Shown: positions 53,693 through 62,681 of the stretch, piece after piece
Position numbering within the stretch: the stretch's first letter is position 1
Layout of the letters: each line of letters opens with the position of its first letter
Source: an uncultured Clostridia bacterium
GTDB lineage: Bacteria > Bacillota > Clostridia > TANB77 > CAG-465
Direction: 5' to 3'
Assembly: GCA_944387375.1 (NCBI GenBank)
Contig: CALXEQ010000003.1
Span: 1 to 64,000, forward strand
Length of the DNA: 64,000 nt
Program-made: the position numbers and the translations under genes
Notes under the pieces: generated by a model
Told to the model about the DNA's origin: nothing
Database searches by the model: none
What the model saw: the letters and a program-made list of their open reading frames with translations, nothing else

Positions 53693-54415
53693 ATGTTGAT
53701 AAGAAGTAATTTACTTCTTACAAAAGATGAGGTTTTTGCAACAATAGTAAAATATGATTATAAAACTAATACTATTATAGCAAAAGTAGGAAACAAAAAA
53801 GCTATAATTAAGCCGGAGGATATTTCTATATATCAAACTAGAAAAAATAAAGGATACATATTTACTTTATTAGGAACAACATTTAAATGTCATGTTGAAA
53901 ATTACTCAAAAGATGAAGGATATATCCTATCACGAGCTAAAATTATGGAAGAAACGTCAAAAATATATAACAAAGGAGATGTAGTAAATGCAACTGTTGT
54001 TTCTGCATCAGATAAAGCACTATACCTTGAATTTGCCGAAGGATTAAGTGGTATTATGTACCTAAATGATATAACTTCAGCCAAATTAAAAAAACCTCTT
54101 GATTTATTTAACGTAGGTGATAAAATAAAATGTATTATCACTAAAAAAAGAGGAGATTTATTTGAATTATCTAGAACTAAACTTTATACTCAACCATTAA
54201 AAATAAAAAATGGTAAAAAAGTATTATGTACTATTACAAAAAAGTTGGATGATAATTCAGGATATTTTGTTGAGGTTTTTAAAAATCCTAATTATTCAGG
54301 AATTTTTGACTTAACAGAAGATAATATTAGTAACAAATATTCTGTTGGGAAAAATATTCGCTTAAGAGTAATACAAATTAAGCCCAAAAAGCAATTAAAA
54401 CTTAGAACAGCATAA
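53693..54415 (+). CDS. S1-like RNA-binding domain protein
   Basis: The 240-residue protein contains three oligonucleotide-binding-type stretches. The clearest is an S1 domain at ~92-160 (KGDVVNATVVSASDKALYLEFAEGLSGIMYLNDI, in parts, then FNVGDKIKCIITKK). An upstream one begins KDEVFATIVKYDYKTN and a downstream one KNGKKVLCTITKKLDD. This resembles RNA-binding accessory proteins, perhaps ribosome associated. GGAGG precedes the ATG. It is divergent from era and has its own terminator. Confidence 0.75.
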   Translation: MLIRSNLLLTKDEVFATIVKYDYKTNTIIAKVGNKKAIIKPEDISIYQTRKNKGYIFTLLGTTFKCHVENYSKDEGYILSRAKIMEETSKIYNKGDVVNATVVSASDKALYLEFAEGLSGIMYLNDITSAKLKKPLDLFNVGDKIKCIITKKRGDLFELSRTKLYTQPLKIKNGKKVLCTITKKLDDNSGYFVEVFKNPNYSGIFDLTEDNISNKYSVGKNIRLRVIQIKPKKQLKLRTA

Positions 54416-54446
54416 AAGAAAGTATTTAATACTTTCTTTTTTCACT
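54415..54446 (+). terminator. Terminator of the S1-domain gene
   Basis: AAAGAAAGTATT pairs with AATACTTTCTTT, followed by T residues. Confidence 0.8.
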
Positions 54447-54469
54447 TTTATAATAAAAAAACATATAAT
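54441..54469 (+). promoter_or_regulatory. Possible promoter of the small paralogue pair
   Basis: TTCACT (54441-54446) and TATAAT (54464-54469) are 17 bp apart. The -35 is weak. Confidence 0.45.
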
Positions 54470-54489
54470 ATATTAATTGAGGTGAAAAT

Positions 54490-54810
54490 ATGGAGAGTTT
54501 TTGTTATGATATAGCTATAAGACAAAAAAAATGTCAAAATGGTATTTCAGTTACAGTAGATAATGTATGTACAAATATAAAGGACAATGCACAAATTAAT
54601 CTATCTTATGGATATATACTAACTATTCTTTCTAAAAATAGAAATAGTGTAACAGTACAAATATCTAATTTTTCTTTACTAGAACCTGTTAAATTTAATA
54701 TTCCAAATGATGCTTTTAAAACTTTTGATCTTCCTTTATACAATGGTACTTATATATTATTAATTGGTGTTGTTAAAAATAACTGTCCATGTCCTGATGT
54801 GGTAGGGTGA
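54490..54810 (+). CDS. Small cysteine-containing protein A, unknown
   Basis: This 106-residue protein has five cysteines, among them a C-terminal NNCPCPDVVG, and a body that looks all-beta (INLSYGYILTILSKNRNSVTVQI in parts). There is no signal peptide. I do not recognise a family. GAGGTGA before the ATG supports it. It shares a pattern (KD-x-x-x-x-L-x-x-x-Y-x-L-x-x-x-S then an Asn-rich beta stretch) with the next gene, so the two are probably distant paralogues from a duplication. They are 5 nt apart. Confidence 0.55.
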   Translation: MESFCYDIAIRQKKCQNGISVTVDNVCTNIKDNAQINLSYGYILTILSKNRNSVTVQISNFSLLEPVKFNIPNDAFKTFDLPLYNGTYILLIGVVKNNCPCPDVVG

Positions 54811-54815
54811 TTAAA

Positions 54816-55085
54816 ATGAATATAACTTTAAATATAACTGACACATATTGTACTAATTGCTATAAAAATTCTATTGAAAAAACACAAACATTTACTTCTA
54901 AAGATACATCTGTTGAACTACAAAATAATTATTTTTTAAATGTTATAAGTGTGTCTGACACCACATTTAGTATTATTATACAAAATGGGAATTGTGTAAT
55001 TATTAGAAATATATTAAAAGGAATAGATACATCAATATTAATACCATCAAAATGTACTCATATAGTAACAATAACAAGTCAATAA
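54816..55085 (+). CDS. Small cysteine-containing protein B, unknown
   Basis: The 89-residue protein starts MNITLNITDTYCTNCYKN, with a Cys-x-x-Cys pair and two later cysteines. Its core (KDTSVELQNNYFLNVISVSDTTFSIIIQNG in parts) parallels the preceding protein. I chose ATG 54816 (AGGGTGATTAAA upstream) over a start at 54807 that overlaps the first gene by 4 bases. No membrane segment. It ends at a strong terminator shared with convergent smpB. Confidence 0.55.
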   Translation: MNITLNITDTYCTNCYKNSIEKTQTFTSKDTSVELQNNYFLNVISVSDTTFSIIIQNGNCVIIRNILKGIDTSILIPSKCTHIVTITSQ

Positions 55086-55121
55086 AAATTAGTAGTAAAA
55101 AAATTTACTACTAATTTTTAA
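55082..55121. terminator. Bidirectional terminator
   Basis: AAAAATTAGTAGTAAA pairs with TTTACTACTAATTTTT (16 bp). It overlaps the last codons of smpB. Confidence 0.88.
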
Positions 55122-55572
55122 ATGCATTAATTTGTTTTTTAGCTTCTTTTTCTTTTAAAGATTGCCTTTTATCATATAATTTTTTACCCTTACAAACACA
55201 TAATTCTACCTTAAACCATCTTCCTTTACTATATATAGATGATGGAACTAATGTATATCCTCCCTGTTTTATATAATTAAGAAGTTTTAAAATTTCTTTT
55301 TTATGAACTAAAATCTTTCTGTCTCTTGTCGGATTTACATTATTTATATTTCCATGTTCATATGGACTAATATGCATATTTTTAAGTATTATCTCTCCAT
55401 CTTTTATAAGAGCAAAACAATCTTTTAAGTTACACATTCCGTCACGAATAGATTTAACTTCTGTTCCTTTAAGCTCTATTCCACATTCAATTTTTTCTAT
55501 AATATCATATTTATAATTTATTTCTCTGTTTTTTATAGATATGTTACTTTTATTTATATATACTTTTTTCAT
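55111..55572 (-). CDS. smpB: SsrA-binding protein SmpB
   Basis: SmpB brings tmRNA to stalled ribosomes. The 153-residue protein shows NREINYKYDIIEKIECGIELKGTEVKSIRDG (in parts), the RNA-binding loop ISPYEHGNINNVNPTRDRKILVHK (in parts) and the tail LYDKRQSLKEKEAK that enters the mRNA channel. No tmRNA gene was seen nearby. AGGAG lies before the ATG, 12 nt past the preceding gene's stop. Confidence 0.97.
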   Translation of the reverse strand: MKKVYINKSNISIKNREINYKYDIIEKIECGIELKGTEVKSIRDGMCNLKDCFALIKDGEIILKNMHISPYEHGNINNVNPTRDRKILVHKKEILKLLNYIKQGGYTLVPSSIYSKGRWFKVELCVCKGKKLYDKRQSLKEKEAKKQINAFKN

Positions 55573-55584
55573 TATCTCTCCTAT

Positions 55585-57180
55585 TTAACTTTTTAATATT
55601 TCTGCAATCATATCATTATACATCTTTGTTATTTTAGTGTTTTTATCAGATAAATCCTTTAACTGATTCATAAGTTGTGTAATAAGAGTATCTAGTTCAA
55701 GTGTTGATTTCATATTATTTTCGTTTATATATTTAGTTAAATTATCTGGTAAATCTATATACACATATTTTGTATATTCAAAAATATCATTTTTTACTTC
55801 TATTCCAGAATCAATTTCTGCAATGATTGAAGACACTTTATCGTTGCTATCTTTAAGAAGCATATTTATATTACTAATATAAAAGCTATTCTCTCTTGAT
55901 AAAAATTCTTTATATTTTGAATATAATGTATCTATCTTCTCTCTATTTTCCTCTATTAATGCATTATCATCAACATTTTCTTGATCTATTTCTTCCTGCT
56001 GCTCTTGTATATTTTGATTTTCTTGATTTTCTTGTTCTTGGTTATTTTCACTTTCCTCTTCTTGCTGTTTCTTTAATTCCTCTTGCTGCATATTATATTC
56101 ATCTAATTGTATATTAATATCGTCTAATTCTAGTTGCATATATTCTAAAGTAGCCCTTGATGTTACATCATAATTTACAGTTGTCTTTATTTCCTCTTTA
56201 TCATTTACAACTTCTTTTGTCTGAGTAGTAGACGCTTCTATATAGTCATTCATTCTATTTGTTCTAGCTTCATATTCTTTACTTATATTTTCTAAAAACA
56301 CACCATAATCTACATCTTTTAATGCTTCTTCATATGACTTATTAACAGAATTTTGTAAATCAAGAATTGCAGATTCATTTGTTAAAGAATTTTTGGCAAG
56401 TTCAGTTAATTCGTCTTCTAAAATTAAAGTATTTTTGGAATATTCATCAATATTATATAATTGAGAGCTAACATTAAAATAAGTATCTTTATAATTTGTA
56501 ACCTCTTTTCCAAGTAATGATAATTTTGTTATTTTATCTGATACATCTTCTAAAGACTGTTCCATTTTATCATTTCTATCTCTTATATCTTTTATTGAGT
56601 TTTGCTTTTGCTCATCTATATAATCTTTAAAAATTTGGTTTATTCTATCATCCACAAACTCATTTGCACTATCTACTTGAGATAAATATTGTATGCATTT
56701 TACCAAAGTAAGTTTTAACTGAGGCATTGTCATATCAGTAGATATATTATACTCTTTTGTTGATACAACTATAGTACCAAGTATTGAATCAGGTAATCTT
56801 ATTATATTATTGTCTACTATATTTCTTATAGAATATCCGTTTGCTACATCTGAGGTAGAAATATCTCTTTTTACTTTTAATTTATTTTCTACCAGAGATG
56901 ATATTCCAAAAAATGGAGTATCAATATTAAGTCTAATTGCAGGATAATAATCAAATTCCTCCTGATTTTTAGAATTTTCTATTTTTAAATCTATATTATC
57001 TATTCTATCATCTATTTCTACTAAATACTCATTAATAAGGTTTACTATATCTTCTTTTTGCTTTAATTCATTTTCTTCTTGTATAACTTGTTCATTCTCT
57101 TGAGCATATAAATATATAGTTACAAAATTAAAAGCTAAAAATATAACTGTCGATATGAATAAAATCTTAATTTTTTTCAT
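55585..57180 (-). CDS. Exported coiled-coil protein, unknown
   Basis: The 531-residue protein has an N-terminal signal peptide (IKILFISTVIFLAFNFVTIYLYA). It continues as a mostly helical, acidic protein with coiled coils (~180-260 and 330-420) and a low-complexity Gln/Glu run (about 365-410). A more structured segment (~85-180, RLNIDTPFFGISSLVEN, SILGTIVVSTKEYNI) may be a small beta domain. I do not recognise it. AAGGAG precedes the ATG. It is upstream of smpB in the same direction. Confidence 0.6.
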   Translation of the reverse strand: MKKIKILFISTVIFLAFNFVTIYLYAQENEQVIQEENELKQKEDIVNLINEYLVEIDDRIDNIDLKIENSKNQEEFDYYPAIRLNIDTPFFGISSLVENKLKVKRDISTSDVANGYSIRNIVDNNIIRLPDSILGTIVVSTKEYNISTDMTMPQLKLTLVKCIQYLSQVDSANEFVDDRINQIFKDYIDEQKQNSIKDIRDRNDKMEQSLEDVSDKITKLSLLGKEVTNYKDTYFNVSSQLYNIDEYSKNTLILEDELTELAKNSLTNESAILDLQNSVNKSYEEALKDVDYGVFLENISKEYEARTNRMNDYIEASTTQTKEVVNDKEEIKTTVNYDVTSRATLEYMQLELDDINIQLDEYNMQQEELKKQQEEESENNQEQENQENQNIQEQQEEIDQENVDDNALIEENREKIDTLYSKYKEFLSRENSFYISNINMLLKDSNDKVSSIIAEIDSGIEVKNDIFEYTKYVYIDLPDNLTKYINENNMKSTLELDTLITQLMNQLKDLSDKNTKITKMYNDMIAEILKS

Positions 57181-57252
57181 ATTTACGCTCCTTTTCTCGC
57201 TTAATAATTATATCATGGATATAATTATAAGTAAAGTATAATAATAATAGAA

Positions 57253-57285
57253 AAAATGCTAGACAAAATATTGTCTAACATTATT
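57253..57285 (-). terminator. Possible terminator of the zincin gene
   Basis: ATGTTAGACAA pairs with TTGTCTAGCAT with one mismatch, followed by TTTTTTCTATT on the minus strand. Confidence 0.6.
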
Positions 57286-58145
57286 TATTCTAAATAAGGA
57301 GAAAAATAAAAATCATATACAGTAATATTTTCGTATATTTCACTCATCAAGTATTTTATTTTTTCCTTAATTCTACTTCCATTTTCTAAATAGCTTTCTT
57401 TTTTATCCAATGTCATAAGCTCCGCAAATATTTCTGCTCTATCTTCTTTATCTGAAACTTTAGAATATTTTGATAAAAAATATGAATTTGAATTTTCACT
57501 ATCTGATAAGTGCTTGTCATACACAAATTCATCAGTTAGTTTATTTATATTAGGTTCATAATTAAATCCATATGGATTATATGAATTCCATGAATAATAT
57601 AAATAATCTGTTTGATCAGCCATATAATATTCTAATACATGAAAAAATTCATGATGAAATGATCTTTCAAAATCTTCATTATTACTTAAATATATTCTAT
57701 ATTGATTTAATGTATTTTTTGAAGCAAGTGCAATATTATTATCATTGAATCTATCTACTAAAATTATATATAAACTGTACTTTTTATCCTTATACATTTT
57801 AAAAATATTATATGGATACTTTTTTAAAGATTCATAAATAATCTTAATATTATTATTAGCAATATTAATATCATATTGTGGCTGTGCATTTATAGAATTT
57901 ATAAAATTCTTCTCATCATTTCCATATATTATATTTATACCATACTCATCTTTTATTTTATTTATATAATATTTATTTTCTTGTTCAACTGTATCTTGCA
58001 GGCTCTTTTGATAAAGTATATCTTCAAAATCTGACGATACATTAATCTCTTTTACAAAAAGTATCGTTACAAGAACAACACATATAAATATAAAAGAATA
58101 CGTAAAAACCGAGAGATTTCTTCTTTCACCATTATCTTGAGACAT
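57285..58145 (-). CDS. Membrane-anchored zincin metallopeptidase
   Basis: The 286-residue protein has one transmembrane segment (VFTYSFIFICVVLVTILFV) and an outer domain with HHEFFHVLEYY near residue 167, the HExxH zinc site. A likely third ligand is the glutamate in DRAEIFAELMT about 70 residues later, as in gluzincin-like proteins of the anthrax lethal factor type. It should cleave peptides outside the membrane. AGGAGG precedes the ATG; it is 9 nt downstream of a membrane-protein gene. Confidence 0.75.
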   Translation of the reverse strand: MSQDNGERRNLSVFTYSFIFICVVLVTILFVKEINVSSDFEDILYQKSLQDTVEQENKYYINKIKDEYGINIIYGNDEKNFINSINAQPQYDINIANNNIKIIYESLKKYPYNIFKMYKDKKYSLYIILVDRFNDNNIALASKNTLNQYRIYLSNNEDFERSFHHEFFHVLEYYMADQTDYLYYSWNSYNPYGFNYEPNINKLTDEFVYDKHLSDSENSNSYFLSKYSKVSDKEDRAEIFAELMTLDKKESYLENGSRIKEKIKYLMSEIYENITVYDFYFSPYLE

Positions 58146-58154
58146 TTTTCCCTC

Positions 58155-59177
58155 CTATTCAAAATATTCTATATTTAATGCTCGTACTATATACTCATAT
58201 GGCTTCTCTTGTCCACTTTCTAACATTTCTTTATATCCACTCATATATATATATGAACTCACACTATCTTTTGCATCATTATTAGACTCTAAGACAACTC
58301 TCATTTGTTCAATCAACTCAAAATCTTTAACTTTTAATGCTTCATCAATATAACTTTCTATTTCCTTTGCGTATTCCTCTACAGTATCTTTATTAACTTC
58401 ATCTACGCTTTTAAAGAAATTAATAGTTAATGTATGCGTATCATCGTATGAAATATCAACATCTAAATTTTGAGATTCTATATGTTCTAAAGTCGTACTA
58501 AGATCATTAGATATACCATCTAATATTTTTTGTTTATACTCATCTTGAACATTATCTTTATCCTTTAAAAATACAATAAAATGCCCTATGTTATTGTTGT
58601 TTATAGTATCTCTAGTATAAAAAATATAATATGGATTTGCACCGTAGCTATATTCTGTCAAAAAAATCTCAAACCTACTACTAGATGAATATTCATTAGT
58701 AAAATATCTACTAAGACTATCTCTTGCAACAAAATATGAAACGTAATCTCCATTAAAGAAAATATTTATTACTACTGAAATCATAAATGATACTAAAGAT
58801 ATTGCTAAATATCTTAATTTTAATTTATTGTTCTTTTTTCTTTTTTTCTTCATTAAATAATATAATTTCTTAATATAATATCCACATATTTCACCAAATA
58901 AGCAACATACAGTTATTTGTATTGAAATAAATAAATTATATAACAATTGTGATGGCATTTTTATTTGTAATAATATTATAGAAATAATAAAAGTAAATAT
59001 TGTTGCCATAAATTTTCTATTAAATACTATTTGACCAAGTATTCCAACTATACAAGCAATAGGTATCATTTTAAAAAATATATTTCCAGATATACACCAA
59101 TATACACATATAACTAGTAATATACATCCTATTATCGCTTCCAAATATTTTAACATAATATTTTCTCTTTTTTTCAA
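58155..59177 (-). CDS. Membrane protein with extracytoplasmic domain, unknown
   Basis: The 340-residue protein has four or five transmembrane segments (residues ~10-150; GCILLVICVYWCIS, IACIVGILGQIVF, FTFIISIILLQI) and a C-terminal soluble part (~165-340) rich in charged residues. I do not recognise it. TTG 59177 with GAGGTGA upstream is the best supported start; ATG 59156 is possible. It is 9 nt upstream of the zincin gene, so it may anchor or regulate that protease. Confidence 0.55.
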   Translation of the reverse strand: MKKRENIMLKYLEAIIGCILLVICVYWCISGNIFFKMIPIACIVGILGQIVFNRKFMATIFTFIISIILLQIKMPSQLLYNLFISIQITVCCLFGEICGYYIKKLYYLMKKKRKKNNKLKLRYLAISLVSFMISVVINIFFNGDYVSYFVARDSLSRYFTNEYSSSSRFEIFLTEYSYGANPYYIFYTRDTINNNNIGHFIVFLKDKDNVQDEYKQKILDGISNDLSTTLEHIESQNLDVDISYDDTHTLTINFFKSVDEVNKDTVEEYAKEIESYIDEALKVKDFELIEQMRVVLESNNDAKDSVSSYIYMSGYKEMLESGQEKPYEYIVRALNIEYFE

Positions 59178-59345
59178 GGAAATCACCTCATTTATTAAAT
59201 TATATATTAAAGAAAAAAATATATCAATACAAATAAATTGGTTAAGAAAAAAATGTAGTTATTATATATTCTAATTTAATTTTACCTAATATTAGTGTAT
59301 AATTCCCTTCTTAATATAATATATTGTTATGAGGTTATTTTTATT

Positions 59346-60476
59346 ATGAAAAGAAAAATTATATTATTTTTTATATTTATAATATTTTTCAATTTATTTT
59401 CAAATATTTTCGCTACAGAAATATCTTCCCCAAGTGCTGTAGTAATATGTAGTGATACTGGTAGAATACTATATGATAAAAACTCAAAAGAAAAAAGAAA
59501 AATGGCATCTTTAACTAAAGTTATGACTTCAATACTATTAATAGAGAACTGTAAACTAGATGAACAAATTAATATAGCAAAAGAAGCATGTTATATTGGT
59601 GGCTCTGAAGTAGGACTAAAACCAAATGACACAGTAAGTGCAGAAAGCCTACTTTATGGAATGCTACTTCCTTCAGGAAACGACTGTGCTATGGCAGTAG
59701 CATATCATATTGGTGGAAATATAGAAAATTTTGCAAATTTAATGAATGCTAAAGCTAAAGAATTAGGACTTGAAGATACTCATTTTGCAAATCCACATGG
59801 ACTTGATAATGATGAACATTATTCTAGTGCTTACTCTCTTGCAATGCTTGCAAAATATGCATTATCTTACCCAAAAATTGCAGAAATTGTTTCAACTAAT
59901 GAAAAAGATGTAAATTTTGGTTCATTTAATAAACATCTTACTAATACAAATGCACTTCTTAGAACATATGATAAAGCTACTGGCGTTAAAACAGGATTTA
60001 CAAATGGAGCAAATAGATGTTTAATTGCATCAGCTACACAAGATGAATTAAATCTTATTGGTGTAGTACTAGGAAGTGATACATCTCAAATACGTTTTAA
60101 TGACGCCAAAACAATTTTAGAAGATACTTTTAATAAATATAAATTATTTGATATTTCTAACTTTTTAAATGTATATATAAATATACCTATAATTAAAGGA
60201 AAAGAAACAAGATATATTAGCTCTTATAGCGAAAATAAAAAGGAAGCTTTAACTCAAGAAGAATATGATAAAATTTATGTTTCTCAAAATTTTCTAGACA
60301 AAATAGAAGCTCCAATGTATGCAGGAACATACATTGGAACGTATAAAGTAAGTGTTGATGATGAAGTTTTATATTCTAAAGATTTCTATCTTTCACAAGA
60401 CATTTTAAAAAAGACTCCTTTAGATTATTTTATATCTAGCATAAAAAATATGTTTAATAAACTAGAAGCTATTTAG
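59346..60476 (+). CDS. D-alanyl-D-alanine carboxypeptidase (DacF-like)
   Basis: This low-molecular-mass penicillin-binding protein removes the terminal D-Ala of stem peptides. Motif 1 is MASLTKVMTS (nucleophile Ser), motif 2 is PSGNDCAMA and motif 3 is GVKTGFTNGA. A signal peptide (KRKIILFFIFIIFFNLFSNIFA) precedes the catalytic domain (~25-270), followed by a PBP5-type C-terminal domain. I chose ATG 59346 (GAGG upstream) over an in-frame ATG at 59295. The last 15 bases overlap the convergent tcdA gene. Confidence 0.93.
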   Translation: MKRKIILFFIFIIFFNLFSNIFATEISSPSAVVICSDTGRILYDKNSKEKRKMASLTKVMTSILLIENCKLDEQINIAKEACYIGGSEVGLKPNDTVSAESLLYGMLLPSGNDCAMAVAYHIGGNIENFANLMNAKAKELGLEDTHFANPHGLDNDEHYSSAYSLAMLAKYALSYPKIAEIVSTNEKDVNFGSFNKHLTNTNALLRTYDKATGVKTGFTNGANRCLIASATQDELNLIGVVLGSDTSQIRFNDAKTILEDTFNKYKLFDISNFLNVYINIPIIKGKETRYISSYSENKKEALTQEEYDKIYVSQNFLDKIEAPMYAGTYIGTYKVSVDDEVLYSKDFYLSQDILKKTPLDYFISSIKNMFNKLEAI

Positions 60477-61157
60477 CAAATCATTTATTACCTCAGATGA
60501 TATCATAAGACCGGCAACAGATGGTACAAAAGATATACTTCCTTGTACTATCTTTTCATCTACTCTTTTTACAGGTAATGGCTCTTCATTAGAATAAAGT
60601 ACTTTAACATTTCTTATATCTAACTTTTTTAATTCTTTCCTTATAATTTTTGCAAGTGGACATACCGAAGTTTTTGAAATATCACATATTTTAAATGCAA
60701 ATGGATCAAGCTTATTGCCTGTTCCCATTGAGCTTATTATTTTAGTGTTTGCCTCTTTAGCTTTTACTATTATCTCTATTTTTGCTTTAATATCATCCAC
60801 AGCATCAACAACATAATCATATGAATTAAAATTTATTAAGTTTGATTTTTCTTTTGTAAAATTAATTTTAAAAGTATTAACTTTAGCATTTGGATTAATA
60901 GACAATATTCTTTCCTTCTCTACATCTACTTTATTTTTTCCGATTGTATTAAGAGTTGCAATAATTTGTCTATTTATATTTGTCACATCTATAACATCCT
61001 TATCTACAATATCTATATTTTCTATTCCAGCTCTTGCAAGAGCTTCAATTACATATGAGCCTACTCCTCCACATCCAAATACAATTATTTTTTTATCTTT
61101 TATATAATTAAATTTTTCTTCTCCTATTAGAAGTTTTTCTCTTTGAAATATATCCAA
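60462..61157 (-). CDS. tcdA: tRNA threonylcarbamoyladenosine dehydratase-like (ThiF family)
   Basis: The E1-like enzyme adenylates t6A37 to form the cyclic ct6A. Seen are the nucleotide loop VFGCGGVGSYVIEALARAG, DVTNINRQ, and DAVDDIKAK, with SSMGTGNKLDP and a late SFVPSVAGLM. The 231 residues match TcdA. The start is TTG 61157 with GAGGAG upstream. Its 3' end overlaps the DacF gene by 15 bases. Confidence 0.93.
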   Translation of the reverse strand: MDIFQREKLLIGEEKFNYIKDKKIIVFGCGGVGSYVIEALARAGIENIDIVDKDVIDVTNINRQIIATLNTIGKNKVDVEKERILSINPNAKVNTFKINFTKEKSNLINFNSYDYVVDAVDDIKAKIEIIVKAKEANTKIISSMGTGNKLDPFAFKICDISKTSVCPLAKIIRKELKKLDIRNVKVLYSNEEPLPVKRVDEKIVQGSISFVPSVAGLMISSEVINDLLNSF

Positions 61158-61184
61158 TTCAATCTCCTCACTATGCTTAATATC

Positions 61185-62498
61185 TTATATAAACATTATC
61201 ATAAATAAAGGATAATGTTCTATATTTTCTTCATCTTTATATATATTACAATTTTTTTCAAATTTTATATATCTTGTTACAGTCTTATAATTTTGCACAA
61301 TTGATTTTAATGATTTTGCTTGTTTATTATTTCCCGATTTAACTTCTATTGCTGTAATCTTTCCATCTATATTTAACACAAAATCAATTTCTAAAGTACT
61401 CTTCCTTTCAAAATACATTAATTTATTATGTCTTGTTGAAATTTCTTCTGCACATATATTCTCTAATAACGCACCTTGATTTATATATATATTATCTTCT
61501 AAAATTGCTTTTTGTGTTCCTTCTTCTAACATTGATAAAAGTAAACCTGTATCCCTCATATATATTTTAAAACAATTTAATCTTATATTAGATATCAAAG
61601 GTAGTGCTGGCTCGGATAAATTATAGCAAAAATTAATAATACCAGCATCTTTTAGCCATTCTATTGATGAAGAATATTTTCTTTCTCCTGCATTTTCATT
61701 ATCTTCACCTATTTCAGAATACAAAAATTTTTTATTTTTCTTTGACAATTGTATTGGTATACTATTAAATGTATTTATAATTTTTTGTTTACTACTATTT
61801 TCCGCAAACTTTACAACATCAAATAAATAATTTTCTACTATCGCTTTTTGTAACGTCAATACCTTAGATAAACTATTAGTTTTTATATATTCATTTACAA
61901 CATTAGGCATACCACCTACTAGCATATACATCTTAAATTGCTCTGAAAATTGTCTTAATATATATTCATCCATTGATTGTATAGTGTCAAAGCATTTTTT
62001 AGCATATTCTATGGTATCTTTTTTTATTCCAACTGCCCATAAAAATTCTTCAAAATCTAACGGATATAAATCTATTATTCTCTCATATCCAACTGGATAA
62101 GATGTAACTTCCTTATAATATAATCCAAGTAATGAACCAGATGAAATCACATCTATTCTTCCATCTAGAGAAAAACTTTTTAGTGCTGTTCTTGCATTTG
62201 GACAAGATTGTATTTCATCTAAAAATAATATTGTTTTATATGGAATTATATTTTTATCTGGAAATGTAACTTCTAATTTCATTATTAAAGTTTTTATATC
62301 TAAATTTCCATCAAATATTTTTTTATACTCAGGTGATAATTCAAAATTTATGTAAATATAATTTTCATAATTTTTCTTAGCAAAATCATCGATAATAAAA
62401 GTCTTTCCAACCTGTCTTGCTCCTCTAACTAAAAGGCATGGTTTCTTTTCTTCTTTTTTCCATTCTTTTAAAATTTCTGTAACTTTTCTCTCTAACAT
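61185..62498 (-). CDS. AAA+ ATPase with DUF4143 domain
   Basis: The 437-residue protein has an N-terminal AAA_14 ATPase domain: Walker A RGARQVGKT (residues ~25-33), Walker B ILFLDEIQ and SSGSLLG sensor region. The C-terminal DUF4143 part has ERKSTLEIDFVLNIDGKITAIEVKSGNN, a PD-(D/E)xK-like nuclease pattern (D, E-x-K). Such proteins are common and mobile in gut bacteria; function unsettled. GAGGTG precedes the ATG. It is followed by tcdA. Confidence 0.9.
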   Translation of the reverse strand: MLERKVTEILKEWKKEEKKPCLLVRGARQVGKTFIIDDFAKKNYENYIYINFELSPEYKKIFDGNLDIKTLIMKLEVTFPDKNIIPYKTILFLDEIQSCPNARTALKSFSLDGRIDVISSGSLLGLYYKEVTSYPVGYERIIDLYPLDFEEFLWAVGIKKDTIEYAKKCFDTIQSMDEYILRQFSEQFKMYMLVGGMPNVVNEYIKTNSLSKVLTLQKAIVENYLFDVVKFAENSSKQKIINTFNSIPIQLSKKNKKFLYSEIGEDNENAGERKYSSSIEWLKDAGIINFCYNLSEPALPLISNIRLNCFKIYMRDTGLLLSMLEEGTQKAILEDNIYINQGALLENICAEEISTRHNKLMYFERKSTLEIDFVLNIDGKITAIEVKSGNNKQAKSLKSIVQNYKTVTRYIKFEKNCNIYKDEENIEHYPLFMIMFI

Positions 62499-62553
62499 TT
62501 TTACACCTCAAATACTATTATTAATTATATTATACACTTAAGCAAAAATAATT

Positions 62554-62645
62554 GCAAGTTTTTCCAAGGACTTTTACTATAAAAGCGCAAGTTTTTACGA
62601 CGACTTTTGCTATAAAAACGCAAGTTTTTATGACGACTTTTAAAA
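62554..62645. repeat. Tandem 33-bp repeat, three copies
   Basis: Units begin at 62554, 62587 and 62620, each starting GCAAGTTTTT followed by a GGACTTTT or CGACTTTT and CTATAAAA block. The third is partial. They differ at a few positions and have no spacers. The array lies between the DUF4143 gene and pheT. Confidence 0.8.
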
Positions 62646-62649
62646 ATAA

Positions 62650-62681
62650 TATAAAAGACCTACACAGTAGGCCTTATTTTA
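62650..62681 (-). terminator. Terminator of pheT
   Basis: AAGGCCTAC pairs with GTAGGTCTT (one G-T pair) across a 3-base loop, followed by TTATATT on the minus strand. It overlaps the pheT stop codon. Confidence 0.8.

Noticed and set aside
61185..62498. Mobile element carrying the DUF4143 ATPase
   Set aside because: No transposase, integrase, target duplication or terminal repeat is seen around it; base composition matches the neighbours.
62554..62645. CRISPR array
   Set aside because: Units are contiguous with no spacers, imperfect, and no cas gene is present.
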